Shown here: positions 8,298 through 18,047 of the stretch, piece after piece
Numbering within the stretch: position 1 is the stretch's first letter
Layout of the letters: each line of letters begins with the position of its first letter
Source: Stercoripulliclostridium_A sp045577735
GTDB lineage: Bacteria; Bacillota; Clostridia; Christensenellales; DTU072
Reading direction: 5' to 3'
Length of the DNA stretch: 64,000 nucleotides
NCBI GenBank assembly: GCA_045577735.1
Contig: JAZNIY010000008.1
Span: 252,200 to 316,199, forward strand
Made by a program: the position numbers and the translations under genes
The notes under the pieces: generated by a model
Database searches by the model: none
What the model was told of the DNA's origin: nothing
Seen by the model: only the letters and a program-made list of their open reading frames with translations

Positions 8298-8341
8298 ATA
8301 TCTCATAAAGAGATATTGACATATATCTCAAAATGTGATAT
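8298..8341. promoter_or_regulatory. tandem operators over the divergent promoter region
   Basis: Site 1, 8298-8316: ATATCTC-ataaa-GAGATAT (perfect). Site 2, 8323-8341: ATATCTC-aaaat-GTGATAT (one mismatch). Centres are 25 bp apart. The plus-strand promoter TTGACA 8316-8321, 17 bp, TATTAT 8339-8344 is sandwiched between and overlapped by them. The XRE protein next door is the likely binder. Confidence 0.75.
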
Positions 8342-8377
8342 TATTTATATATAAAGCACAAGGAGAAAGAAAATTTC

Positions 8378-9109
8378 ATGGCAAAAAAAGGATTAAGTGA
8401 ACAATACAAACATAAGCAGTCAAAGCTATTACAACAAAAAATAGAGAAAGAAGAACGAGAAAGTCATTATGACTTTTGGATAGTAAATAAATATATTTCA
8501 AGTGGAGAATTGAAGTGGGTTAAAGACAAAGATTTCCATAATGCATTGTTAGAGAGGGAAAAGACGGGCGCTTCCTTGAGCGATAAGTGTATCCTTCAGA
8601 TGTATTTAAAATTGAGAAAATCATTTGGTTGGAAATATTTAAGAACGGAAGAAGAGAAAGAATATATCACACAAACTTATAGTACACCCACGATGATTCA
8701 TGAGAATATATTTGGAGATTATGAAGTGATGGGTGGCGAACGAGAGAGCACTATACCATACTGGCATACGTGGGATGTTTACTATAGGGACCCTAGAGAA
8801 TATGGTAATTATGAAAGATTGGTGGAATTAGAAAATGCTGCATTGGATGAGTTTTTTGCCTTTGTGTCATTAGGGTATGTTAAATATCCAATTTCTGCTT
8901 TTTTTCTGTATGGTAATGGTTTTGATATACTATACGATAGTTTTTTATATTTCTTGTTGGGAATAGGAATGCTATTAACCATGCCTATTAGTATAATAAT
9001 ATATAGTGTTAAAAATAGGTTTTATAGACAATATAGAAGAGCGGTCAAACAAATAAGAAAACAAGTAAAGGAAGAGGGATTGTTAAATAAAACAATAGAC
9101 AGCAAATAA
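8378..9109 (+). CDS. C-terminally membrane-anchored protein of unknown function
   Basis: Protein of 243 residues. The start follows AAGGAGAAAG. The N-terminal part (1-60) is lysine/glutamate-rich and helical. A soluble middle contains YWHTWDVYYRDPREYGNYERL. One or two hydrophobic segments near 175-215 (FFLYGNGFDILY, FLLGIGMLLTMPISIIIY) are followed by a basic tail. No family is recognised. It is controlled by a divergent XRE repressor through two operators and ends in a strong terminator, so the two genes form an isolated module. Confidence 0.75.
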   Translation: MAKKGLSEQYKHKQSKLLQQKIEKEERESHYDFWIVNKYISSGELKWVKDKDFHNALLEREKTGASLSDKCILQMYLKLRKSFGWKYLRTEEEKEYITQTYSTPTMIHENIFGDYEVMGGERESTIPYWHTWDVYYRDPREYGNYERLVELENAALDEFFAFVSLGYVKYPISAFFLYGNGFDILYDSFLYFLLGIGMLLTMPISIIIYSVKNRFYRQYRRAVKQIRKQVKEEGLLNKTIDSK

Positions 9110-9111
9110 TT

Positions 9112-9140
9112 AAAAAGAGCAATTCAATTGCTCTTTTTTT
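9112..9140 (+). terminator. terminator of the XRE/membrane-protein module
   Basis: AAAAAGAGCAA/TTGCTCTTTTT stem around TTCAA, with a long T-run. Confidence 0.88.
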
Positions 9141-9150
9141 TAACTCTATC

Positions 9151-9179
9151 TTGCACGCGCGTGTATTATGTGATAAAAT
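9151..9179 (+). promoter_or_regulatory. CG-spacer promoter giving a leaderless transcript
   Basis: TTGCAC 9151-9156, a 17-bp spacer beginning GCGCGTG, TAAAAT 9174-9179. Only 6 bp separate the -10 box from the ATG at 9186, so transcription should start at or next to the start codon. Confidence 0.65.
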
Positions 9180-9185
9180 ACTAGT

Positions 9186-10085
9186 ATGAGTTTACGCGAT
9201 CTATTGATGCGTGCCTACGTAAGCCGTAGGGAAAAATATGCCAACTCCGACGTTAAGTATGCGGGCGTGACGGTGGAAAGAAATATTAGGTATGGCGAAA
9301 GAAAAAGTCAGACCTTTTCGCTGTACAGAAGTTCCGAAAAACGCGCACCAACTTTTATATATTTTCACGGTGGAGCACTCGTTGGTAGAACGAAAAAGTG
9401 GCGTAAGGGCTTTTGTGTCGACGTCGCTAAACTTGGATTTGCCGTTCTTAACGTAGAGTACAAAGGCGAAGTAACGCTAGGTGCAAAAGAGTGCTTGGAA
9501 GAGGTGGAAAAATTGCTTCCATTCCTAGTGGAGCAGGGCAGTAGTCTTGCGCTTGACTTGGACAAACTCTTCATTGGCGGTGACGAGATTGGAGCATATA
9601 TTGCTTCATACCTTGCCATTAAGGCAGAAAAGTACGGTCTTAGGCCCTATGGTGTCACCCTCTTTTCCGGCTTTTATGATGCAGTATCCCACGCAAAGTC
9701 CAACTCCTACTATTCCACACAATACCACTTTATTAAAAAGTTCTTTAAGGTAGACCTCAAACTTGCCCAAGGCAATCGCGCCATTTCCGACCAACTAAAC
9801 GAACTTAGCGTATCAAGAATGGTGGAAAGCGATTTTCCGCCCGTCTTTATTTGCCACTCGGTAAACGATGAATTTTTACCGGAGCAAGGGGAAATAATGG
9901 TAAAGGCACTAAAGCAAAAGGGTGTGTCGGTTTGGGAGTTTAGGGCCATTTCCGAAACACGATACCACAACTTCCATTTGAACCGTCGTTCCAAAGAGAA
10001 CCAGTCGGTTATGGAATATCTTTCCACCTTCCTAGCAGAAGCTCTTGGTGGTGGCATATACAGAAACGAACATAGGGAGATTTAA
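9186..10085 (+). CDS. alpha/beta-hydrolase (esterase/lipase-like) lacking the nucleophile serine
   Basis: Protein of 299 residues with an alpha/beta-hydrolase plan of the hormone-sensitive-lipase type. There is an oxyanion-loop motif FIYFHGGA at 57-64, an elbow at 131-136 reading GGDEIG, an acid in HSVNDEF and a late histidine (RYHNFHLN). In active members the elbow is GDSAG; here the serine position is Glu134 (GAG at 9585-9587). So it is either non-hydrolytic or uses other chemistry. No ribosome site precedes the ATG and the promoter suggests a leaderless mRNA. The GH31 gene starts 2 bp after its stop, suggesting a shared sugar-related job. Confidence 0.75.
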   Translation: MSLRDLLMRAYVSRREKYANSDVKYAGVTVERNIRYGERKSQTFSLYRSSEKRAPTFIYFHGGALVGRTKKWRKGFCVDVAKLGFAVLNVEYKGEVTLGAKECLEEVEKLLPFLVEQGSSLALDLDKLFIGGDEIGAYIASYLAIKAEKYGLRPYGVTLFSGFYDAVSHAKSNSYYSTQYHFIKKFFKVDLKLAQGNRAISDQLNELSVSRMVESDFPPVFICHSVNDEFLPEQGEIMVKALKQKGVSVWEFRAISETRYHNFHLNRRSKENQSVMEYLSTFLAEALGGGIYRNEHREI

Positions 10086-10086
10086 C

Positions 10087-12234
10087 ATGGAGACAAGATT
10101 AGATGCACATTTGGTTGCTAAAACCAACGGAAAAGGTAACCCAAAACAAGAATATATATCCAATAAGATTCGTGTTACCGTTATCGCACCCGAACTTATA
10201 AGAGTGGAGTTTGACGACAGGAGCACTTTCCTTGATAGTGCTACGCAATCGGTGTGGTTCCGTGACCTTGGCGAATGTGAGTTTTCGCTAAGGTTCCTAG
10301 ACAAGCACATTGCCGTTAAGACCACTAAAGCCGAGTATTTCATTAATCGCAAGAAGAAGAGAATAGATTACGTTATTATTGACGGCAAGAACGTAAAAGC
10401 AAACAACAAGGACAACTTGAAGGGCACCTATCGCACCTTGGATATGACTCGTGGATACGCTCCCTTGGGGCTTGGCATAATCGGTAGAAACGGCGTTGCA
10501 GTAATAGAGGACAACTCCCTAATTCTTGCCGAGGACGGCGAATGTAAGGCTCGTCCCGAGGAAAAGGACCTCTACTGCTTTGCGACAAAGGAGCCACAAA
10601 GGGCACTCGACCTATTCTACAAAATCACGGGTGCACCTCCCATGGTACCAAGATACGCGCTAGGTAACTGGTGGTCCCGTTATCGTGCCTATACTCAACA
10701 AGAATATCTTGACCTTATGAATAAATTCATAGCGCGCGAAATACCCTTTACCGTTGCTACCATAGACATGGACTGGCACTGGGTTGACGTTGCAAAGCGT
10801 TTTGGATATACAACTTTCAAGGACAGTTACGTATGTCAACGCGGTTGGACGGGATACAGCTGGAATACCGAGCTCTTCCCCGACTACAAAGCCTTCCTCA
10901 AGGAGCTGAAGGACAAGAACTTGCACGTGACCGTAAACCTTCACCCTGCAAGTGGTGTTAGAAGTTTTGAAAACCAATACGAAGAGATGTGCAAGGAAAT
11001 GGGCGTGGAGCCTAACGGCGAGCCGGTAAGATTCGACTGCACCGATCCCAAGTTCTTAAACGCATACTTCAAAGTTTTGCACAAGCCCTATGAAAGGGAT
11101 GGCGTGGACTTTTGGTGGATAGACTGGCAACAAGGCAAGTGGAGTAAGCTCCCGGGACTAGATCCCCTTTGGGCATGTAACCACTACCACACCTTGGACA
11201 ACGCCAAAAACGGCAAGCGCCCCTTGATACTTTCGAGATACGCAGGCATTGGCTCGCACCGTTACCCCTTGGGCTTTAGCGGTGACGCTTGCATAGTTTG
11301 GAAGTCCCTCGATTTCCAACCCTACTTTACCTATAACGCATCTAACGTGGGCTATACCCATTGGTCGCACGATATAGGTGGTCACCATATGGGCAATGCC
11401 GAGAACGACGAGCTATATCTTCGCTGGGTACAATTTGGCGTATTCACTCCCATAATGAGATTGCACAGTAACAATATGGTAATGAGCAAGGAGCCTTGGA
11501 ACCATAAGACGGTAGAGGAAGAGGCAGTACAAGCCTTGCGCTTCCGTCACTCCTTTATACCTTACGTTTACACGGCGTACTACCAAAACTACAAGCACTC
11601 CGTGCCCATTTGTAAGCCTTTGTATTACGACTATCCCGACCTTGACGAGGCGTACAAGGTCAAGAACCAATATATGTTTGGCGAGGGCTTGATGGTGTGC
11701 CCCATAACCAGCAAGTGGGACAAGAATGGTATCAGTAAACGCGACATTTGGCTACCCGAAGGCGTTTGGACGGATATCTTTACCGGCGAAGTATTGGGTG
11801 GAGGACACCACACTATCACTAGGGACAAGAAGTCCATTCCCGTTTACGCAAAAGAGGGCGCGATCATACCATTCCAAGACGTAGAAGGCAACTTTAGCGG
11901 TAACCCCAAGAACTTGGTTTTGAACGTATACAACTCCGGTGATGGCTCCTATGCCTTGTACGAGGACGATGGCGAGAGCACTTCCTACCAAGAGGACAAG
12001 GGCGCGTTCACCAAGTTTGAATTAAAGGACAATACTTTTACTATAAATCCCGTTGAGGGCGATATATCTTTAGTGCCCGAAACACGCACCTATACAGTCT
12101 GCTTCGAGTTCGATATTGACGAGAGCGAAGTGCTGATTAATGGTGAAAAGGTAGAGGCTCAAAAGGCGGAAAACACCCTAATCATAGAAGGAGTTAAGGC
12201 AACCGACAAGGTAGAAATAAGGATAAACCTATAA
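10087..12234 (+). CDS. glycoside hydrolase family 31 (alpha-glucosidase/xylosidase type)
   Basis: Protein of 715 residues. The ATG at 10087 follows AGGGAGA and is preferred to the upstream GTG at 10045, which lies inside the preceding gene. The barrel shows TIDMDWHW, the nucleophile motif WWIDWQQG with Asp346, and the acid/base block FSGDACIVW with Asp400, followed by HDIGGHH, all GH31 landmarks. The C-terminal beta domains include YLPEGVWTD-type WLPEGVWTDIF and LYEDDGES. No signal peptide is present, so it acts on imported oligosaccharides. Exact specificity cannot be read off. Its TAA shares one base with the mfd ATG. Confidence 0.9.
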   Translation: METRLDAHLVAKTNGKGNPKQEYISNKIRVTVIAPELIRVEFDDRSTFLDSATQSVWFRDLGECEFSLRFLDKHIAVKTTKAEYFINRKKKRIDYVIIDGKNVKANNKDNLKGTYRTLDMTRGYAPLGLGIIGRNGVAVIEDNSLILAEDGECKARPEEKDLYCFATKEPQRALDLFYKITGAPPMVPRYALGNWWSRYRAYTQQEYLDLMNKFIAREIPFTVATIDMDWHWVDVAKRFGYTTFKDSYVCQRGWTGYSWNTELFPDYKAFLKELKDKNLHVTVNLHPASGVRSFENQYEEMCKEMGVEPNGEPVRFDCTDPKFLNAYFKVLHKPYERDGVDFWWIDWQQGKWSKLPGLDPLWACNHYHTLDNAKNGKRPLILSRYAGIGSHRYPLGFSGDACIVWKSLDFQPYFTYNASNVGYTHWSHDIGGHHMGNAENDELYLRWVQFGVFTPIMRLHSNNMVMSKEPWNHKTVEEEAVQALRFRHSFIPYVYTAYYQNYKHSVPICKPLYYDYPDLDEAYKVKNQYMFGEGLMVCPITSKWDKNGISKRDIWLPEGVWTDIFTGEVLGGGHHTITRDKKSIPVYAKEGAIIPFQDVEGNFSGNPKNLVLNVYNSGDGSYALYEDDGESTSYQEDKGAFTKFELKDNTFTINPVEGDISLVPETRTYTVCFEFDIDESEVLINGEKVEAQKAENTLIIEGVKATDKVEIRINL

Positions 12235-15200
12235 TGTTACCATCCCGCTTTTTCCCGGAGCGACTGGGGAAAGTCTACCAAAATTTAAAGAGCGCGCTGG
12301 ATAACGGTCAACAAACGGCCGTTTTCTACACGGCGCAAAACGCAAGGTACCATCTCGCTAGCACAGCGGGACACTTCTTCGTGTACGTTACGCCCGATAG
12401 GTTGTCTGCAAGGCAGGCTGTAAGCATACTTAACGAGTACGCAGAAGGCAAGGTCGTACTCATTCCAGAGCGTGACGATTTGCTCATTAACACCACCGTA
12501 AATATTTCTCCCTCCATAGCTGACAGAACGCTCGCGCTTTCCGAAATTCTTTGTGGCGAAGCCGTTGGCGCGGTAATTTCTATAGATGGACTAATGCAAT
12601 ATTTTCCTGCACCCTCCCTTTTTGAAAAGAGCATAACCTACCTCGAAAGGGGTATGGAAATAGATATTGACCTTCTTGCTGAGCGGTTAATTCAAGGGGG
12701 CTACACCTATGCCGAGCAAGTGCTTTCTCCCGGCGAGTTTGGCCGTAGGGGTGACGTGTTTGACGTTTGGAGCACGGGGGCAGAGCTTCCAACCAGAGTG
12801 GAGTTCTTTGGTGATGAAATAGAGTCGCTTCGCACCTTTGCGCCCGAAACGATGCTTTCCGTTAGAGAATTGGAAAGTATAATTATATCTCCAAAAAGTG
12901 ATATTTTAGTATCCCAAACTCTTGCAAAAGATGTTATTGCAAAGCTTGGTTCAATTAGGAAGAAGGGTGGCAAAAGGCTTAGTGAAATAATAGATTCCGT
13001 GTGTGCCCGCTTGGAACTAAACCCCTCCGACGCCTCTTTAATTTGGGCGCTTCCATTTGTAAAGAGGGAGTGCGCTACGCTAATAGATTACCTACCAAAG
13101 GACGCCGTAATCGTACTTGACGAGCCCAAGGCTATTGACGACAAAGCGAAGCTTGGGCGCAACGCTCACGTTACCCGTGTTAAGTCCTTTATGGAAGCGG
13201 GCGAAGCTACCGAGTATCACAAGGATTCCCTAATGACAAGGGAGGAGTTATACGCCCGTTTTGAGGGTAGAACTATTCTAGGTTTCCAACAAATTACGGC
13301 ATCAAATCCCATTTTTGAGCCACAAGCAATTTTCAACGTCAAATCCTTGGCGCTCCCCAAGTATTCTTCCAACTATCCTGCCCTTGCAAACGACGTACGC
13401 ACGGCAACCATAAGTGGCACCCAAGTGCTTGTGTATTGTGGTAACGAGGGTGCTTGCAAATCGCTAAAAACCTTCTTCTACGAAAACGATATTGCGGTAA
13501 AGATTACTTCTGACCCAGAAGACAGTTATCCCGTGCTTTTAATACCCGAGAGGTTGTCCCGTGGCTTCAACTGTCCCAGTGCAAAGGTGATGTTGATTGG
13601 CACGGATGACGTAATTAAGAAAGCAGAAGTCAAAAAGAAGTCGAACGAGAGAAAGCGCCAAGTGTTCGTTATGCCGGAAAAGGGCGATTACGTTGTGCAC
13701 GAAAAGTACGGCATAGGTCTTTCCGAGGGATTAATGACTCTCACCACATCTCTTGGTACGAGGGACTATTTCTGCATATTATATCGCGGTGGAGACAAAT
13801 TTTATCTACCCGTTGACCGTATGGACGAGGTGGACAAGTATACCGGTGGTGGCACGCCCGTACTTCACAAGATTGGTGGCAAGGAGTTCGAAAGGGTTAA
13901 GCAGAGGGTTAAGACTTCCATTAGGGAAATGGCTCTCGACCTCGTTAGATTGTACGAGAAGCGTTTGCGCCAAAAGGGACATAAGTATGCCCCCGATACC
14001 CCTTGGCAACAAGAACTTGAGGACGCATTCCCCTTTGATGAAACCGACGATCAACTTATTGCGATAAGCGAAATTAAAGAGGATATGGAAAGGGGCAAAA
14101 TTATGGACAGGCTACTTTGTGGTGACGTTGGTTTTGGTAAGACCGAGGTTGCCGTTAGAGCCATCTTCAAAACCATAATAGAGGGCAAGCAGGCAGTATT
14201 CCTTTCCCCCACTACAATACTTTGTCAACAGCACTATAACACTCTGCAAGAACGCTTCAAGCCCTTTGGCATAAAGATAGATATGCTGTCGCGTTTCGTG
14301 TCCCAAAGTGACATAAAGAGCGCACTAAAACGCATAGAAAAGGGCGAAACTAACGTTATTGTTGCAACGCACAGAATACTTGCGAAAGACGTTGTTTTCC
14401 ACGACCTGGGACTGCTTGTTCTTGACGAGGAGCAACGCTTTGGCGTGGAGCACAAGGAAAAGATTAAGGTGCTAAAAAACGACGTTAACGTGCTCTCTCT
14501 TTCCGCTACTCCCATTCCACGCACCTTGCACATGGCAATGAGTGGAATAAGGGACATTTCTACCTTGGAAACCCCACCGAAAAATAGGATCCCCGTAGAA
14601 ACCTACGTTGTGGAATGCACCGATGCTCTCATAAAAGATGCTTGCGAAAGGGAGGTCGCTAGGGGTGGACAGGTGTTCATTTTGTACAATCGCGTGCAGT
14701 CCATAGAGCGTTTCCACGCCGACGTTCAGGACCTTCTCGGCTCCTCCATAAGGGTGACTTACGCCCACGGACAAATGGAAGAGGGCGACCTTGCAAAGAG
14801 GCTAAAGGACTTTTACGACAAAGAGAGTGACGTTCTTATTGCGACTACAATTATTGAAAACGGCATAGATATCCCCGACGCTAACACCCTAATCGTCATA
14901 GATTCCGACAAGCTTGGACTTGCAGAATTGTATCAACTTCGCGGTAGGGTAGGGCGTTCCAATACGCTGGCATACGCTTATTTTACGGTAAGAGAGGGCA
15001 AGGTGTTGACCGAAAACGCCGAAAAGCGCCTTGATGCTCTTTTCCGTTACACCGAACTGGGCAGTGGCTTCAAAATTGCAATGCAGGACCTAGAAATTCG
15101 TGGTGCCGGCAACGTGCTTGGCAAGGAGCAACACGGCAATATGGAAAAGGTGGGTTACGATATGTATTGCAAGCTCCTAAAAGAGTGTGTTGACGAGGTG

Positions 15201-15674
15201 CAAGGCAAGGCTCCCGTGAAGGAAAAGGAGATAGAAGTAAACGTGTCGGGCGATATGACGTTGCCCAAAGATTACGTCAAGGAAAACAGTGCGAGAGTAT
15301 CATTCTACAAGCGTTCGGCAACCATATCTTCCTACGAGGAATACGAGGCTTTCGCCAAGGAGATGAGGGATATTTACGGTGTTCTTCCGAGGAGTGTAGA
15401 AAACCTTATTAACGTAGGACTCATAAAGAATCTTGCAAGAAAGATAGGTGCCGTTAGGGTGGTCGCAACCGATGACGGAATGGGGCTTCACTTTGACGAT
15501 ACCTCGCTTTTTGGCAACGAAGGTATATTTAGGGCGCTCTCGGAATTCAGTAAGGAAAGCATACTTTCTCCCACCAATCCTCCCGTAATTATCTTTGATA
15601 ATCGCAAAAAAACGGTGGAGAGCCGTATTGCCTTGCTACGCAATTTCCTCGTGACCGCTACATCTTGTGGTTAG
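12234..15674 (+). CDS. mfd: transcription-repair coupling factor Mfd
   Basis: Protein of 1146 residues, normal length. It removes RNA polymerase stalled at DNA lesions and recruits UvrA. The N-terminal UvrB-like part includes PGEFGRRGDVFDVW. The RNA polymerase-interacting (CarD-like) domain is seen at KGDYVVHEKYGIG. The RecG-like translocase has Walker A GDVGFGKT (about 630-637), LDEEQRFGVEHKEKIK, SATPIPRTLH and QLRGRVGRS, and the C-terminal TRCF domain follows. The ATG overlaps the GH31 stop (TAATG), so it is translationally coupled to a sugar gene, which is odd for mfd. Confidence 0.97.
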   Translation: MLPSRFFPERLGKVYQNLKSALDNGQQTAVFYTAQNARYHLASTAGHFFVYVTPDRLSARQAVSILNEYAEGKVVLIPERDDLLINTTVNISPSIADRTLALSEILCGEAVGAVISIDGLMQYFPAPSLFEKSITYLERGMEIDIDLLAERLIQGGYTYAEQVLSPGEFGRRGDVFDVWSTGAELPTRVEFFGDEIESLRTFAPETMLSVRELESIIISPKSDILVSQTLAKDVIAKLGSIRKKGGKRLSEIIDSVCARLELNPSDASLIWALPFVKRECATLIDYLPKDAVIVLDEPKAIDDKAKLGRNAHVTRVKSFMEAGEATEYHKDSLMTREELYARFEGRTILGFQQITASNPIFEPQAIFNVKSLALPKYSSNYPALANDVRTATISGTQVLVYCGNEGACKSLKTFFYENDIAVKITSDPEDSYPVLLIPERLSRGFNCPSAKVMLIGTDDVIKKAEVKKKSNERKRQVFVMPEKGDYVVHEKYGIGLSEGLMTLTTSLGTRDYFCILYRGGDKFYLPVDRMDEVDKYTGGGTPVLHKIGGKEFERVKQRVKTSIREMALDLVRLYEKRLRQKGHKYAPDTPWQQELEDAFPFDETDDQLIAISEIKEDMERGKIMDRLLCGDVGFGKTEVAVRAIFKTIIEGKQAVFLSPTTILCQQHYNTLQERFKPFGIKIDMLSRFVSQSDIKSALKRIEKGETNVIVATHRILAKDVVFHDLGLLVLDEEQRFGVEHKEKIKVLKNDVNVLSLSATPIPRTLHMAMSGIRDISTLETPPKNRIPVETYVVECTDALIKDACEREVARGGQVFILYNRVQSIERFHADVQDLLGSSIRVTYAHGQMEEGDLAKRLKDFYDKESDVLIATTIIENGIDIPDANTLIVIDSDKLGLAELYQLRGRVGRSNTLAYAYFTVREGKVLTENAEKRLDALFRYTELGSGFKIAMQDLEIRGAGNVLGKEQHGNMEKVGYDMYCKLLKECVDEVQGKAPVKEKEIEVNVSGDMTLPKDYVKENSARVSFYKRSATISSYEEYEAFAKEMRDIYGVLPRSVENLINVGLIKNLARKIGAVRVVATDDGMGLHFDDTSLFGNEGIFRALSEFSKESILSPTNPPVIIFDNRKKTVESRIALLRNFLVTATSCG

Positions 15675-15707
15675 TTTTCAGATTGCTTAAATTTTAGTTA
15701 TATTTTC

Positions 15708-15736
15708 TTGTTTTTTATTTTTAGATATAGTATAAT
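15708..15736 (+). promoter_or_regulatory. promoter of the lipoprotein gene
   Basis: TTGTTT 15708-15713, 17-bp T-rich spacer, TATAAT 15731-15736. Confidence 0.65.
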
Positions 15737-15784
15737 GCTAGTTGTATTTATAATTATAAAGAATTTAAGGAGTAAACCTTAATA

Positions 15785-18040
15785 ATGAAGAAAAGAATTA
15801 TTAGTATTTTTGCACTCGTTATCGTTGTAGCAATGGTTGCATCTCTTGCAGTCGGTTGTTCTTTCTTTAGAGAAAACGATTATCGTGTTGCTAACGAAAC
15901 CTACGTAACCGTTAACCACAACGGCGTAACCCTTACCATTAGCTATAACGAGCTAATCGACTACTGCAACGGCAGTTCTCGTCTTTACAGCTACGTTAAC
16001 TATTACGGCCTAAGCATAGGGGAAGCATTGGACCTCTGCCTACAAGGTAAAATCCAAGCTACCTATCTACTAGCCGAACAAATGGGATATCTAACCGATG
16101 TAAGCAAGACTTCCCAAGCCCGTGTTGACGTTCTTGTTGGAAAGGGCGCAAAGGTTAAGGCAGAAGACGTTCTCACCTATGCAGAAAGATATCTTGCTAA
16201 CTTTATGGTAAACGATTCTATCAACACCTCTCTTGAAACCTTCATAGAAGAAGCAAAGGCTGACGAATGGACGAGAGAATACAAGAATATCGCTAGCGAA
16301 AACGTAAAAGAAATCGTTCTTACCGAAGCAACCAAGGAATATCTAAACAAGTTCTTTGACGAAGGCAAAGGTTGCGTTATTGGTGCCGATCTTGATGAAA
16401 GCAAAGTAAAGGCACAAGTAGTATACGACGACGACACCAAGTCCAAAGAATTCGTAGTTCCCGCTGAAGGATACTCCGTTGCTTTCAGTAGCGAAAAGAC
16501 CGACAACTATTCTGAACGTACCGAAGAAAAGAACTTCACCGTTAAGTTTACCGAAACCAAGGAAAACCAAGATGGTGAAATAGAAGAAATCGAACACACC
16601 TGCGAGTACGATTACACTTTGATATATCCTCGTGACGTTAAGGCAGAAGAGGAAGAAGAAACCGATTATAGCGTTGTTACCATCGACGAAGTTGACGTTA
16701 ACCGTTATGCAAAGGATAGCGATATCCCCGACACAGTAAAAAAGATTGCTGAGAAGCGCGACATTGAAGCTGAATACAACAAGCTTATCGCTGAGGGCGG
16801 TGACAAGTATGAAATCGAAGCATACCGTCAACTAATCGAAAACATGAAGAACAACAATCGTGATATGGCTTACTTCTACAAGAGCCAATACGAATCACAA
16901 GTTAACTCTGCATTCAACGCTGAAGTTTATATGAAGGCAGACGCTAACTTTGCTTCCAGAACCGACGTTGATGCTCGCATCGTTGAAGAATTCAAGTATC
17001 TTTACAACAACCAAAAGAACGGTTACCACGGCAAGGACGCTGACGAAGCAAAATCAGCATTCGTTTCCGCCATCTCTTCCACCGGTACCGGTATGGATAC
17101 CCTTTACTATCGTCCCGAAGTAGTAGACCTCGACCAATACTTCTTCGTAAAACAAGTTCTCTTCAAGTTCAATAGCGAAGTAGTTACCTTCCTAGAAACC
17201 CTACGTAACGACAAAGAAGCACTAGAAGAAGCATGCGAATACTTTATGAATACCGAAAAGGTTCTTGCTTCCAACCCCGATTACGATGCAGATTTCGATT
17301 GCCCCAAGCATGAACTAATGGAAGACGGTGCATCCTGTGCACACGGCGAAAACGCAGGGCTATGCCCCTCTATCGCATTTGCTGAAAGCGAAGAAACCAT
17401 CATTAGCGTTATCGATAGACTAGAAGGCGAACTTGACGCTCTCTATGCTGAACAAAAGTATGCTGAAGCATACGATCTCTTCGAGAAGTATTTGTACTCC
17501 TACTGTGACGATGCCGGTTCATTCAACGCTGACTGGGGTTATCTAATCGCTCCCGACAAGAAGGACAACAGCTGGGTAGAAAACTTCACCAACCTTGCAA
17601 AATCCGTTTATGGTTACAACACGAACGTTGGTAACGCATTCGTAGCTGACGGCGAAATTGGCATTGGTTACACCTACTCCCTAAGTGGCAACGCAAGTAG
17701 CGACTATGCAGGCGTTACCGTTATGACCGTCTCCAAAACTCCTTTCATCGACGAACTCGGCGACGAACTGGTATTTGCTGACGATACTGCTATTCTTACC
17801 CACCTAAAGTCCACCTACAACGGCAAGGGCGTATCTCTCTACGATACCCTCAAGAAGAACATCCGTGACGAGGACAGAAGCATTGCTTACAACGATTACA
17901 TCAAGATCGTTCCTCAAGACATCTATGAACGCGATGAAGAAAACAACAAGATTACCGTTAACAAGGACTATAAAGACGTTATCGAAATTAACGTAAGAAA
18001 GCTCAAGAAGAACATTTACGACGAATATCTTGGCAAATAG
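15785..18040 (+). CDS. large lipoprotein, possibly PrsA/SurA-like foldase
   Basis: Protein of 751 residues starting behind AAGGAGT. The signal peptide ends in a lipobox (SLAVGC), so Cys25 should be lipidated at the outer face of the membrane. Residues 40-200 resemble a SurA/PrsA N-terminal helical domain (ISYNELIDYCN, GEALDLCLQGKIQATYLLAEQMGY). A region near 560-660 (SFNADWGYLI, then VTVMTVSKT) resembles the layout of a parvulin domain. A Cys-rich stretch (DCPKHE, SCAHGE, LCPS) lies near 495-515. PrsA-type genes often follow mfd, which supports the call, but the match is weak. The middle (270-300) is very acidic. Confidence 0.6.
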   Translation: MKKRIISIFALVIVVAMVASLAVGCSFFRENDYRVANETYVTVNHNGVTLTISYNELIDYCNGSSRLYSYVNYYGLSIGEALDLCLQGKIQATYLLAEQMGYLTDVSKTSQARVDVLVGKGAKVKAEDVLTYAERYLANFMVNDSINTSLETFIEEAKADEWTREYKNIASENVKEIVLTEATKEYLNKFFDEGKGCVIGADLDESKVKAQVVYDDDTKSKEFVVPAEGYSVAFSSEKTDNYSERTEEKNFTVKFTETKENQDGEIEEIEHTCEYDYTLIYPRDVKAEEEEETDYSVVTIDEVDVNRYAKDSDIPDTVKKIAEKRDIEAEYNKLIAEGGDKYEIEAYRQLIENMKNNNRDMAYFYKSQYESQVNSAFNAEVYMKADANFASRTDVDARIVEEFKYLYNNQKNGYHGKDADEAKSAFVSAISSTGTGMDTLYYRPEVVDLDQYFFVKQVLFKFNSEVVTFLETLRNDKEALEEACEYFMNTEKVLASNPDYDADFDCPKHELMEDGASCAHGENAGLCPSIAFAESEETIISVIDRLEGELDALYAEQKYAEAYDLFEKYLYSYCDDAGSFNADWGYLIAPDKKDNSWVENFTNLAKSVYGYNTNVGNAFVADGEIGIGYTYSLSGNASSDYAGVTVMTVSKTPFIDELGDELVFADDTAILTHLKSTYNGKGVSLYDTLKKNIRDEDRSIAYNDYIKIVPQDIYERDEENNKITVNKDYKDVIEINVRKLKKNIYDEYLGK

Positions 18041-18047
18041 GAGTAAT

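Noticed and set aside
9365..10057. Several antisense frames opposite the hydrolase gene
   Set aside because: They are shadows of the well-supported plus-strand gene and lack ribosome sites and recognisable domains.
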